Shown: piece after piece, positions 37,301-46,907 of the stretch | How the letters are laid out: each line of letters opens with the position of its first letter | Numbering within the stretch: the stretch's first letter is position 1 | Source of the DNA: Nothopassalora personata | Lineage: Eukaryota; Ascomycota; Dothideomycetes; Mycosphaerellales; Mycosphaerellaceae | Length of the DNA: 64,000 bases | NCBI GenBank assembly: GCA_033816765.1 | Contig: CM066292.1 | Location: forward strand, 1,054,001-1,118,000 | Reading direction: 5' to 3' | Program-made: the position numbers and the translations under genes | The notes under the pieces: generated by a model | What the model was told of the DNA's origin: nothing | Seen by the model: the letters and a program-made list of their open reading frames with translations, nothing else | Databases searched by the model: none

Positions 37301-38105
37301 CTTCTATAAAACAGATAAATTGCCTATTAGTATACATTAACTGAGTATATCTATACTATAGAGTATAGGTACGGGTAATTTTAGAAAGCCTATAGGACGT
37401 ACTATTAGGATAATTCTACTCTAATGTATATTTAATTATAGTTCTCTAGAGCATTCTATACTATAGAATATATAAAGGATGTGTACGTTCTCTTATAAGT
37501 CAATAATAAGAAGTTATATCTAGGATATTCTAATTAGGGATCTAGCGCCCTATCTAGTAAAGTTAAAACCTCCGATATTTTATAATAGACGTAATACTAT
37601 GTATTTAATTAGTATTTTCTCCTACTAGTCTAGTACTAGCCTTATGTAGCTATAGTATGCTATTTTATAGAGTTGTAATTATAACTTTCCTAAAAATTCT
37701 AGTATCTTAAAAATTAGGTTTACTCTTAGAGTAACTATCTTACTAGTAGTATAGGTAACCTTACTATATACCAAGTATATAGCTTATAAACTAAAATGCT
37801 AAGGTATATAATATTAGAAGTTTTATTTATTACTTAATAAATAACTTAAATCTAACTATAGGGGCTAGCGATAGACTTATAGTCTAGTTACCTCGTTACA
37901 TTATTAAAATTTAGAGCTTTTTAGGCAGTTAAGGGGTTAAGTAATAGAAATAAATATTATATTCTAATTATTAACCCTTGTAAATCTACTTCTAAGATTG
38001 TTTACGTCTATGTAGTAGATTACGTAGCGTAGAAGGTTCTAGAAGTCTAGAACTAAGATATATAAAGACATTAGTAATATTAAGAACCTTATAGAGTAGT
38101 AGTAG
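34301..38105. repeat. Dense mosaic of family B/A/C relics
   Basis: No gene is visible in ~3.8 kb. Recognisable pieces include family B-like pieces in both orientations (about 34,420-34,720 and 35,440-35,750 on minus; 34,900-35,390 on plus). A family B 3' half at 36,218-36,512 parallels 5,090-5,397. A family C piece on minus lies at 37,255-37,410, parallel to 5,450-5,600. A family B copy runs to about 37,790 (agcttataaactaa). Element edges are blurred by divergence. Confidence 0.45.
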
Positions 38106-38644
38106 AAGGTAGGTATAGAGCGGAAGCTGGCCTTAGGATAGTCGTAGTAAATAGTAGATATAAGAGGTATAAGAGTAGTAAGTAGTAGGTATAATAGTAG
38201 TAAAAGTAGTAGAACTTACTTCATTACTTATGCCTATCTAGAGGGCTAATTCTACTCTTATTTATATTTAATTATAGACTCCTAGAACCTTCTTTACTAC
38301 GTAATCTATTACGTAGGCCTAGATATTCTTAGAAGTGGATTTATAAGAAGTTATAGCTAGAATACTCTATTTAACTCTATAACTTAACCCCTCGACTACC
38401 TAGAGTATTATATATTTTAATATAGTTAGAAACTAATATGTTCAAAGTAAATGAGGAGTCGCTCATCCGTCACTAGGTTATCACGGCCTTAGTTAAGTCA
38501 TTTATAGCGTTATAAATAGAAGTTCTAGTCTTCTACTATCTTAGGATTATAACTAAGATAGTAACTACTAGGAATAGTAGTTTATATCCACTTGATAGCT
38601 AAGAACACCTCGCAACGTAGCTATATAAAGCTTATAAACTAATA
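38106..38644 (+). repeat. Family A dispersed repeat, telomere-proximal copy
   Basis: A near-complete copy, from ggtaggtatagagcggaagct to gcttataaactaata. It is closely similar to 11,018-11,563 and forms the left part of a larger duplicated block. Confidence 0.7.
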
Positions 38645-39761
38645 GGTAGCTATTAAAATAAGGCTTCTTCCTACTCTGTTCTAAGAGCCTTATCCTACGT
38701 TTTATCTTTTACCTTTTAGCGTTTTTAACTTATATCTAGTAGATATACTAAACCTAATATACTTAATACATTTTATAGTATAGATATATTCTTATAATTA
38801 TAATTGTTAGTTACATTTTAGCGCTACTATTAGCACTATTACATTTAGAATTTTAATCCGTTACTATAGTTACTAGATATAAGTTTCTACTACTAAACTA
38901 TAGCGTAATAAACAATTAGTATTATTCCTGTTCAATAAGTCTTAAATAAATTACGCTAACCAATTAATATTAACTAATTAATATGAAGGTTTATAGTAGA
39001 ATTACGAGCCTCTACGTTAGTACTAGTATTTTTTCTAGTATTGCCTAAATGTAATTATTATTTTTTAGCTCGTTAGGCTTCTTAGCTATTTTATCTAACT
39101 TACTAGAAGTCTTATCATCCTTAATTAAGTTTAACTTACTATTTACTATTAGTTAGTATATTACCCAGTACATTCTAGATTAAACATAGTTAGAAACTAG
39201 GTAGTTTAAACTATATTAGAAGTAGGCTATCCTAGAATAACTATAATAGCGTCTTTAAAGCGTTATAGATAGTAATTCTAGTATTATACTATCTGAGAAT
39301 TGTAACTAGGATAAGATCTACTCAAAATAGTAGTTTATATATACTTTATAGCTAATAGAGCTTTACTAAGTTACTATAGAAAGTTTATAAACTTATATTA
39401 CTAGCTTAACTAAATTGTCTATTATTATTTTATAGACGCTAGCTAATTAACTTTATTATACCTACTAAGCGCGTCTTAATAAGTAATATAATTAGTAGCT
39501 TACTTAGTAGAAATTGTAAGTAGAGCTAACTTACCTTAGAATCTATTACCTTTTAAAGTCTTAGATTAAGCATTTAGTAAAATTATAATTTCTTTACTAT
39601 TACTATCGATAGTTAAAATCCTAGCGCCTATATTAGTACTATTCTAAGTCTAAGTATTTTGTACCTCTATAAGTAACTGGCCTACGTTATATTTACTAAG
39701 GTCTAATACAATAGAGTAGTATTATCCTTATACTTTAGTAAAGTAGCCTAAAGTTTAGCCT
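38645..39761 (-). pseudogene. Copia linker fragments truncated by the telomere
   Basis: Two pieces of the Copia integrase-RT spacer lie on the minus strand. About 38,690-39,130 carries the ttttagctcgttaggcttc landmark. About 39,540-39,760 carries aatttctttactatta, cctagcgcc, cctctataagtaactggcc and agtattatcc. Between them is a family A/B-like piece and a stretch shared with 12,030-12,430. The Copia match continues to within a few bases of the first TTAGGG at 39,762, so the chromosome ends inside the relic. Confidence 0.65.
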
Positions 39762-39924
39762 TTAGGGTTAGGGTTAGGGTTAGGGTTAGGGTTAGGGTTA
39801 GGGTTAGGGTTAGGGTTAGGGTTAGGGTTAGGGTTAGGGTTAGGGTTAGGGTTAGGGTTAGGGTTAGGGTTAGGGTTAGGGTTAGGGTTAGGGTTAGGGT
39901 TAGGGTTAGGGTTAGGGTTAGGGT
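39762..39924 (+). repeat. Telomere repeat (TTAGGG)n, right end of first chromosome arm
   Basis: 163 bp of uninterrupted TTAGGG units (27 full copies plus one base) run up to the assembly gap. The G-rich strand reads 5'->3' toward the gap, the orientation expected at the right-hand end of a chromosome. Confidence 0.98.
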
Positions 39925-40024
39925 NNNNNNNNNNNNNNNNNNNNNNNNNNNNNNNNNNNNNNNNNNNNNNNNNNNNNNNNNNNNNNNNNNNNNNNNNNNN
40001 NNNNNNNNNNNNNNNNNNNNNNNN
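39925..40024. other. Assembly gap of 100 N
   Basis: Exactly 100 undetermined bases separate two telomere arrays of opposite orientation. A round-number gap is the usual mark of a scaffolding join of unknown distance. Confidence 0.98.
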
Positions 40025-40205
40025 ACCCTAACCCTAACCCTAACCCTAACCCTAACCCTAACCCTAACCCTAACCCTAACCCTAACCCTAACCCTAACCC
40101 TAACCCTAACCCTAACCCTAACCCTAACCCTAACCCTAACCCTAACCCTAACCCTAACCCTAACCCTAACCCTAACCCTAACCCTAACCCTAACCCTAAC
40201 CCTAA
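40025..40205 (-). repeat. Telomere repeat (CCCTAA)n, left end of second chromosome arm
   Basis: 181 bp of uninterrupted CCCTAA units (about 30) begin directly after the gap. The C-rich strand reads 5'->3' away from the gap, as at a left-hand chromosome end. Confidence 0.98.
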
Positions 40206-40500
40206 ACGCCTCTCTTGGTTCCAGACGGCAGTTTACGTGGTTTGCCGGGACGACAGGTAGACAGCGCCTTCGTTGTTCGAGCGACGTGTACGCTATGTAC
40301 GTCGCTTTCCCTTCTCGCAGTTCCGGAGTTCTTGTTGATAGATTTTGAGCGTATCTCGTTCGTTCGGTTCGTCCGACCTGTCTTTTCTTGTTTCGAGTCA
40401 AGTAGGCTTGTATTTTTCGAGAAAGAGAGTCTTGGTTTCTCTTCGTCGTAACGAAGATACTTACGTCGTCCGCCGCGTGAAGGCGCTCTCTATAGAACGA
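40206..40500 (+). repeat. Weakly mutated LTR-like subtelomeric segment
   Basis: These ~295 bp keep many CpA and TpG dinucleotides (for example cttggttccagacggcag at the start) and few TpA, unlike everything around them. The last ~85 bp (gagaaagagagtcttgg ... gcgtgaaggcgctctct) match RIP-mutated copies at about 22,710-22,780 (plus) and 23,745-23,822 (minus). Two overlapping open stretches (40,215-40,451 and 40,345-40,554) have no recognisable protein features and probably reflect the lack of RIP stops, although the second runs in frame into the RNase H relic. Confidence 0.6.
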
Positions 40501-42445
40501 CTAATAGACAGTACCCGACGGCGTTACCCGGTACGGTATAAGAGCGGAATCTAAAACGCGTTAGAATCTAGATATAATGCTAGTAAGCGGGAATGCCTTA
40601 GGGTCCTTAAGGGGCTTAAGAAGATCTAGAGATATATTACTAGCGTTAATTTTATCCTTAAGGTTAATACTAAGACACTTATATAGTAGCTTAACCGGCC
40701 GGCTTCGGACCTACCGAATTCGGCAATAGCCCGGTAGGTCGCATAGATTAGGTTATTTACGTTCGAGGTAAAGCACGTTACGGGGACTAGATATACTAGC
40801 CTAGATGCCCTGTCTCGTAGGCCCTCTATACCTTAGGAACCTAGGGAAGCTAACGAAGACGAAGTCGACTAGATAATTAATAATAAGCTATTCGGGTACC
40901 CGGAGCCGGTCGACACCTATCTAGTTAAAATCTAGAAAACACGACATCTCGGGGACTAATATTCTAAGGGCTCTTAGTAGCTTACTTAGGTTATAGAAAC
41001 TAGGACCCGGCCTAATAGTATTACCCGTACTAAGTACCGGCGGCTAGTAAAGAAGAGCGTTAACTTCTTTATCCGAGACTAATTGCTATTCTTTTAGAAG
41101 CGCCGAGGAGCACCGTTATAACTTGTAATTAACGATAATAAGGCTTAGAAGGAGATCGTTATAGAATGCTATAAAAGACACGGTTATCGTAGCGCTAAGG
41201 TCGTATATAACCTTATTTCCGATTAGTATTACTAGGACGGGTGCTTCGCCGATATCTCTACGTAGGTTCGAAGTTATACTCATTATAGGTTTCGCGAAGG
41301 CAACTAGCGCGCTAGTAAGCTTTACTTATCGAGCCCTTAGGTCATTAGTAAGAAGTGGTACTCGGACCCCGTCTAGGTACATAAAAATAGATACCTCCTA
41401 GTTACGCGCGAAGCACTTAGTAACTAGATCGAGGCTAGAGTAACGAGGGCACCTCCTAGCTCTAAGACGGTTACTAAGTTTCTATATAGGGATGTCTTCT
41501 ATAGGCACGGCTACTATACTAAAATTGTACTTAATAACGCTACGGTTTATACGGCTAAGGTTAAGTAGTTACTCGTAGAACTTAGTGTTCGAAGGATCTA
41601 AATATTACCGTACTATCCGTAGTCTAATACTCCGGTCGAGGTTAGATAGCGTCCGATTCTTATAGCGTTAGTAAAGCTTATAAGGAACATATACTACGGA
41701 TAGGAGCGATAGGTACCCGCTATATTATAGGCTAATAGGACTACGACCTATCGTACTACTAGAATAACGCTAGCTTAGGTCCTATATAGCTATCGCACGA
41801 TTCTACTAATTAAGGTTAAGTACCCGACGTAGGCAAATTACTAATAGGGATCGGTAAGAACGACTAAGGACCTACTTGCTATACGTACGCGTTAACTCTA
41901 GGCTCGAGACCTTAGTTTAGAAGAGCTACATGCTCGAAGGAAGCGACTAAGAGAACTTAGTAAGGACTACTTTAATTCTTACCGGAATGTTAACTCTATT
42001 AGTTTCTAGAAGGGCGACCTTATTATAAGATTTAACAAGCTATATAAGGATAACTTCTTACGTAAGATCGGTTACCGATAGCAAGGTTCATATCGGGTGT
42101 CTAGTGTCTCTAGGGAATTTAGTACCTATATTCTTAAGGAACTTAATAGCACGCTAATAAAGGGTGTTTAGGTACAAGAAAACCTTAAGCTAGTTCTAGA
42201 GCTTCGCCCGGATAACATAGGAGTACTAGGCCTAGATAATGGGATTAATCTCGTAATAGGGGAGGGAGAAGTTACTAATAGCGAAGGTAGTAGTAATTTA
42301 AACGAGATCGAGCCTATCGCCGGCGAAGACGTGCTACCTGTAGGAGTTAACGAAAGGGGATCGTATCCTAAACCGGAATCTAAGAAGCTATAGGTTAGGC
42401 CTTATAACCTCTCTATAGCCGAAATTTCACAGTTTAGTAGGATCG
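40500..42445 (+). pseudogene. Gypsy RNase H-integrase relic
   Basis: A Ty3/Gypsy polyprotein fragment begins in RNase H: Y-P-V-R-Y-K-S-G-I near 40,520-40,550, R-Y-N-A-S-K-R-E-C-L near 40,570-40,600, then Q-L-N-R-P-A-S-D-L-P. The block F-E-V-K-H-V-T-G-T-R-Y-T-S-L-D-A-L-S-R-R-P ends RNase H near 40,830. Integrase follows: a zinc-binding-like region with R-H-G-Y-R-S about 41,150-41,300, a core to about 41,800, and a C-terminal K-G-D-L-I-I-R block near 42,010. Stops are TAA/TAG in RIP contexts. The reading frame stays largely single. The gag, protease and RT are absent, so the element is 5'-truncated next to the telomere. Confidence 0.82.
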
Positions 42446-42600
42446 AGGCTAAGAACTAATTAGTTAGTAATAGCGTACGGAGTTTACTTCCCTTAGGCAT
42501 GTGTTACGCATGCCCTTTAGTTTATTAAGCCGATTCGGTTATCTAGACTTCACTTTATAGGGTGTTCTTACCTTAGTTAGACCTTAGTTAGTAGAGTCAC
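42446..42600 (+). other. Gypsy 3' flank, possible LTR start
   Basis: After the last integrase-linked frame there is an inverted word pair ggcatg..catgcc (about 42,495-42,514). An LTR-like TGTTACGCATG starts at 42,502. If this is the 3' LTR, the palindrome-bounded element at 42,601 inserted about 100 bp into it. No second LTR copy is available to confirm this. Confidence 0.35.
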
Positions 42601-42650
42601 ATTTACCGGTCCCGGGACCGGTAAATCGGATTACGTAATAGCGTAGCATG
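42601..42650 (+). repeat. Left terminal inverted repeat with 26-bp perfect palindrome
   Basis: The first 26 bases read the same on both strands (core CCGGTCCCGGGACCGG). The following attacgtaat..agcgtag matches the inner part of the right terminal repeat in inverted orientation. Confidence 0.85.
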
Positions 42651-43009
42651 CCCCTACCGAATGCTTACCTAGGTGGTCACTAGCACTGGTTTTCGGTTAC
42701 ATGTAGGGTTATCGGACCTTTAGTGTAACCTTAATAGTACTGCTCTTACTACTTATAAGACCGGTCTCGGCGCTACTACCTTATAACGGTTATAGGGATA
42801 TACGCTAAGAGGCATACTTAAGCGTAGCTCTCTACCTACTACTTCCTCTCTTTTTCTTTAAACACTAATACTATTACTAGAGCTACTAACACATCTATCT
42901 ACTACTATATACATTAGACGGTTCTTTAGCCTCTCTCTCTTTACGACCTTAACCTTCTTTAAAGCCCCTACCCCGACACTAAGCTTTTAGAGCTTACTAA
43001 CACTCTAGA

Positions 43010-46000
43010 GTAGTACTACGAGATAGCTAGCTCTTACGATCTTACTACTAGCGAATCCTAGTTATTATAGCTTTAGCTAGTCTATCGTTACGCCCGGCTA
43101 GCTCGAGTATAGCGCTTACTAGTACTATTACTAGGCTTACCCGCCTACCTTAGACCTTGTTCGAGTCCCTTCGCCTACCGGATAACGTTAAGCATGTCCT
43201 TACTAACACGAACACGCCGAAGTCCGCCGCTAATATTATGTTCCGAGAGCTTAGTCCTTAGAAGCGGGTTAAGGTGTTAAAGGACTTCTATAAGGGCTTC
43301 GAGAAGGTATTCGAAGACTACTCCGTCTAGGTTAACCTATTTTTCGAGGAAGTTAAGAGCGGTATAGGCAAGAGCTACTAGGATGAATTCCTTAGTAATA
43401 AGAAGCTTAATGTCTTATTTCCTATCGTCGGTAAGATTCGTAAGACCGGTTTAGAGATTCGTAACCGAGAGAAGACTCTTCGAGCTACGCTTACCCGCTA
43501 CTAGCTACAGTAGATAGATAACAAGATTCTTAATTGACGCGTTATCTCCAAGCTTTATAGTACTAATAGCGGTCGCCGCCAGTTTATAGCCTTTATTAAC
43601 AAGTACCTAGACTATAGTAGGGCTATTAGTAGAATTTAGAGGGTATTAATCTAGCGTATAAGGATCGGCCGCAAGGGTATAGATCGTAAGCGAATTCTAG
43701 AGCCTAGTAATCTTACCCGGTACGATAGGGAGGCTAAAGTACGTAGCATTAATCCGTAGTCGGCTAAGAGTAGGGAGATTATTAGAAGATACCGCCTAGC
43801 CGTCTATAAGGATAGCCTTCTATACTTTATAGAGGGTACTATTACTAAGAAGTCCGCGTCCCCGGAGGATAGCATAGCTTAACCTAGACTATCTAGCTAG
43901 TAATAGCCTTAGCTACGTTAGCTACTACCGGGTAGTAAAGGTAAATGACGTGTAAAGAGTACTACGCTAACTCTACTAGCCTCTACCTAGCCTATAGTCC
44001 TATCGAGAGGCGGTCGTAAGTCGAGTCGACTTAAGTAGCTCCGTATAGGCGAGAGTATAGGTAAGGGCATAACTACGCCTACTTAATCCTCGCCTAACCG
44101 AACGCTAGACGGCGCACCTATACGCGAAGGTAGTCCGCTAGGTATACCGGTTAGTACCCTACGATCTACTCCGGCCCTAACTAAGAATAGTAATCCGATA
44201 CTTACTATGTTACCTTCGGCTATGATTAGGGATGTATTAGTCTTTAAGGATTAGATCCTATAAGAAGACGAGGCCCTCCGGATTAAGCGCGCTAACTGTA
44301 CCTATAATAAGCGGTACTATAGTATTAAGTTTAGAAACTCGATTAATATAGATAGTATTAACTAGCTACCTAAGTACCGGATAGCGGGCCTTAAGATGCT
44401 CGAATATGCTATCTCGGACGTTCTTAAGAGGGATAGTAAGGTTAGCCTTATAATATGCGATTAGTATGTTCGAGATTTCTACTATAAGGCCCTCTACTTT
44501 ATTACAAATCCCGGTATTACCGCTAATACCCTATGTAAGCGCGCGCTTAAGGTCTAAGACTAGCTCTTTAAAGGTAAGAGTTTTTTAGCTATTAAGGTGA
44601 AGAATAGGTCGTAGTTTCGCCCTAATAAGCGTAGTTAGAAGACTATTAACCCGCTTAGCTACCTCCGCGTTCGAGGCAAAGTCGGTACTACGAGTAGCAT
44701 CGTTACGTATACTAACTATAACTAGATCCTCGATAAATTTAGCATCGATAAAGCTAACTAAGCCGATCTTAATAGTACCGGTACCTACATTAATAGTAAT
44801 ATGCTATACTAGTATAATAACGCTAAACTAGCGCCGCGGGTTAAAACAGTTAGAGAGATAATAAGTCGGGAATTCGACGTGTACTAATAGTACCTACGAG
44901 AATTGAATAAGGTTAGTAACGGCGGCGTCTACTAGAACATATAGTATTCTCTAAGCTAATAGATTATGCGATAAGACCCCGGGCTATAGCTCTTATAAGT
45001 AGCGCTACACCCTTAATACTACACTCAGTTTATCTCCTTCCCTAGGCCTACGATCTTTAGCTTTAATAGGGCTTATTAGGGGGGTGACGCGAACACTATA
45101 GTATAGTATACTAGGGTCGACTTAAACCTCGAAATTGAAAACTACTAGACTAGTAACCGGCTTAACATACTGTACTCTCTTAACTTAGAGGGCACTAGTA
45201 GGCTGGAGTTTTTACACGGTTTTTATAAGTAAGGGAATGCTAGAGAGTTTATCTAGTAGTGCTAGATTAACGACTGTATAGAAGACGGCCGATTTAAGCG
45301 TTTCTTCTCGGTTAGGGTCTAGAATTACCTAAGTAAGAACAGCATTAGCTAGTTTAGAGAGGACCTAAGCGCTAGGTAAATACGGGTAACTACTATAGGC
45401 GTTCTAATAAGGTAGGCCGTATATAAGAGGACACTACGTTAGATTAACCCTTACTTTATCGAGATCCGCGACGATAACTATCTTAAACTCTAGAGAAGCT
45501 AGAGCATGCCCTAGGTAATAGACCTCTATCGTAACTTTAAGACGCTAAGTAAGAGCGCTGTAGGGTTTAAGTATCGACACCTAGTACCCGGCTATCCTTT
45601 TCCTACGGCCGTACACCTTAGTAGCATTAGCCCTCTATCCGATGCCCTAGCGGGTTTAAAGTCTTAGAACGATAACGAAGTTATCCTTAATGCTAGAAGG
45701 TGGCTTAATGCTACGGTCCGCCTAGACTCGGAGCTCTTCTATAAGAAGATACATAATTAGCGCGTCCGAGCTATGAAATTAATAGATAAGTAGCTTAGCT
45801 TAGTCACTACTCTCGAGTAGATGTGCTTTATAAGCGAAGGGCGTAATAAGAGCTTCTTCCGTAACTACTATAGGAACTTTACTAGCTAGCTACTTAGGGA
45901 CGCGTCTAGTAAGACTAGTGTTAGCTACGACAACGAGTAGGTCTAGATAAAGGAGTTGTGTGAGAATAAGTGGAACTAAGTGGTTAGTGCGGGTTTATAG

Positions 46001-46250
46001 GCTCCTAGTTTCTAGTTAATTTCCGGCTATAGCTATAGCCTATAGGATTCTAGTTCTAATTCTAGTTCTAATTCTAGTTCTAATTCTAGTTCTAATTCTA
46101 GTTCTAATTCTAGTTCTAATGATTCGGGTACGGGTGCTTCTAGTCATTAGATCTTACTTATGTCTTATAGTTACCTATCTTCCCTTAACTTACTTTCTAG
46201 CTACGCGATAGACTCGTCTTTAGATTTATTAGGTTACTAGTACTAACACT
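43010..46250 (+). pseudogene. Long RIP-degraded ORF of the palindrome-bounded element
   Basis: One frame of ~1,080 codons can be followed without a frameshift. It is interrupted by dozens of TAG/TAA (and at least one TGA) codons that fit former CAG, CAA, TGG and CGA. The start is undefined. Visible blocks are a basic N-terminal half (around 43,200-43,900), N-T-N-T-P-K-S-A-A near 43,210, V-D-L-N-L-E near 45,120, L-E-F-L-H-G-F-Y-K near 45,205-45,230, and F-P-T-A-V-H-L-S-S-I-S-P-L-S-D-A-L near 45,605-45,650. A six-fold S-S-S-N repeat lies near the C-terminus. The order H/Y-x3-D-L-N ... H-G-F-H/Y ... S-P-L-S-D-A-L reminds me of fungal hypothetical proteins that may have a 2-oxoglutarate/Fe(II)-type oxygenase fold. 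That is from memory and unverified. No DDE, tyrosine recombinase or RT motif was seen. Confidence 0.55.
46049..46120 (+). repeat. 12-bp x 6 microsatellite inside the ORF
   Basis: Six perfect units of TCTAGTTCTAAT lie in frame with the long ORF and encode Ser-Ser-Ser-Asn each time. The in-frame register supports the reading frame chosen for the degraded gene. Low-complexity Ser/Asn tracts of this kind are usually linkers or tails. Confidence 0.9.
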
Positions 46251-46857
46251 TAATTGTCTTATAAATAGCGTTCACATTATTCGACTATCTAGCCCGTTCG
46301 ATTAATGCTAATATAGCTACCTAATCCCTCGCTAGTTTCGTAGTATGCGATAACGTAGTACGACGGGCGCAAGTCTTGGATTATCGACGTTACTATTACG
46401 GTCTCTATTAAAGAAATCCTTTCGACCTTCATAAACTGTCGCTAGTAGGCCCTAGGATTGTATAACATCTTATATGTTAAGCTAAATAGTTAGGTAAGCT
46501 ACTATACTACTATAAGACCACCTTAGCTTATAGCGACTAACTACGCTACCTGTGTTACCTAGGCTCACTACTTTAGAACCTAAGGACAGGTTCGTAATAG
46601 GGGAGGATATATTAACGACTAATAGGTTATATTAACCTTAGGTTTAGAGGGGGTCCCTTAGGTCCAACTTGCCCTAATTTTATTTAGGTTTAATTAGACA
46701 TTTAGGTAAGCTAGTAGGACCTAGTATAGCTATTAAAGATATATACTGCGTAGCTAAGCATTATAAGCGTAGCATTAAGGTAACAATTCAATTTATACCT
46801 CTCGAGTAGAGGATATAGGGATTTAGGGTCCGCTAATCCTCTTGTTTTATCTAGCTA
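46251..46857. other. 3' non-coding part of the palindrome-bounded element
   Basis: About 600 bp lie between the ORF end and the right terminal repeat. I see no recognisable coding blocks, and the sequence is RIP-mutated like the rest of the element. It could hold a second small gene, but none is supported. Confidence 0.4.
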
Positions 46858-46907
46858 CTACGCTACTCGTTACGTAACCTGATTTCCCGGTCCCGGGACC
46901 GGCAAAT
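46858..46907 (-). repeat. Right terminal inverted repeat with near-perfect palindrome
   Basis: Mirror copy of the left terminus. The outermost 26 bp (46,882-46,907) are palindromic except for one mismatched pair (CCC versus GGC arms). The CCGGTCCCGGGACCGG core is identical to the left one. Confidence 0.85.

Larger units (their letters stand above)
42601..46907 (+). mobile_element. Element with palindromic terminal inverted repeats and one long ORF
   Basis: This 4,307 bp unit is bounded by inverted repeats of at least 40 bp. The left one starts ATTTACCGGTCCCGGG. The right one, reverse-complemented, starts ATTTGCCGGTCCCGGG. They differ at only four of the first ~38 positions and share the inner attacgtaa/gttacgtaa and agcgtag words. 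Each terminus is itself a palindrome centred on CCGGTCCCGGGACCGG; the left is a perfect 26 bp palindrome at 42,601-42,626 and the right a near-perfect one at 46,882-46,907. Inside is one plus-strand reading frame (about 43,010-46,250). A target duplication is uncertain (AC on both sides at most). I do not recognise the superfamily. Confidence 0.7.

Noticed and set aside
1..39761. The regularly recurring family A/B repeats as a CRISPR-like array.
   Set aside because: The repeats are ~500 bp, dispersed, in both orientations and in fungal DNA; there is no short direct repeat-spacer pattern.
39748..40401. A 217-codon minus-strand open frame spanning the gap with long alternating dipeptides.
   Set aside because: It is a translation of telomere repeats and N bases, not a gene.
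40215..40554. Two open frames on plus next to the right telomere as host genes.
   Set aside because: They have no domain or start context; the openness reflects low RIP in this short segment. The second frame ends in RNase H relic sequence and is part of repeat DNA.
42601..46907. Assigning the palindrome-bounded element to a named transposon superfamily (KDZ, Plavaka, Academ or similar).
   Set aside because: No diagnostic transposase motif or target duplication was seen; naming it would be guesswork.
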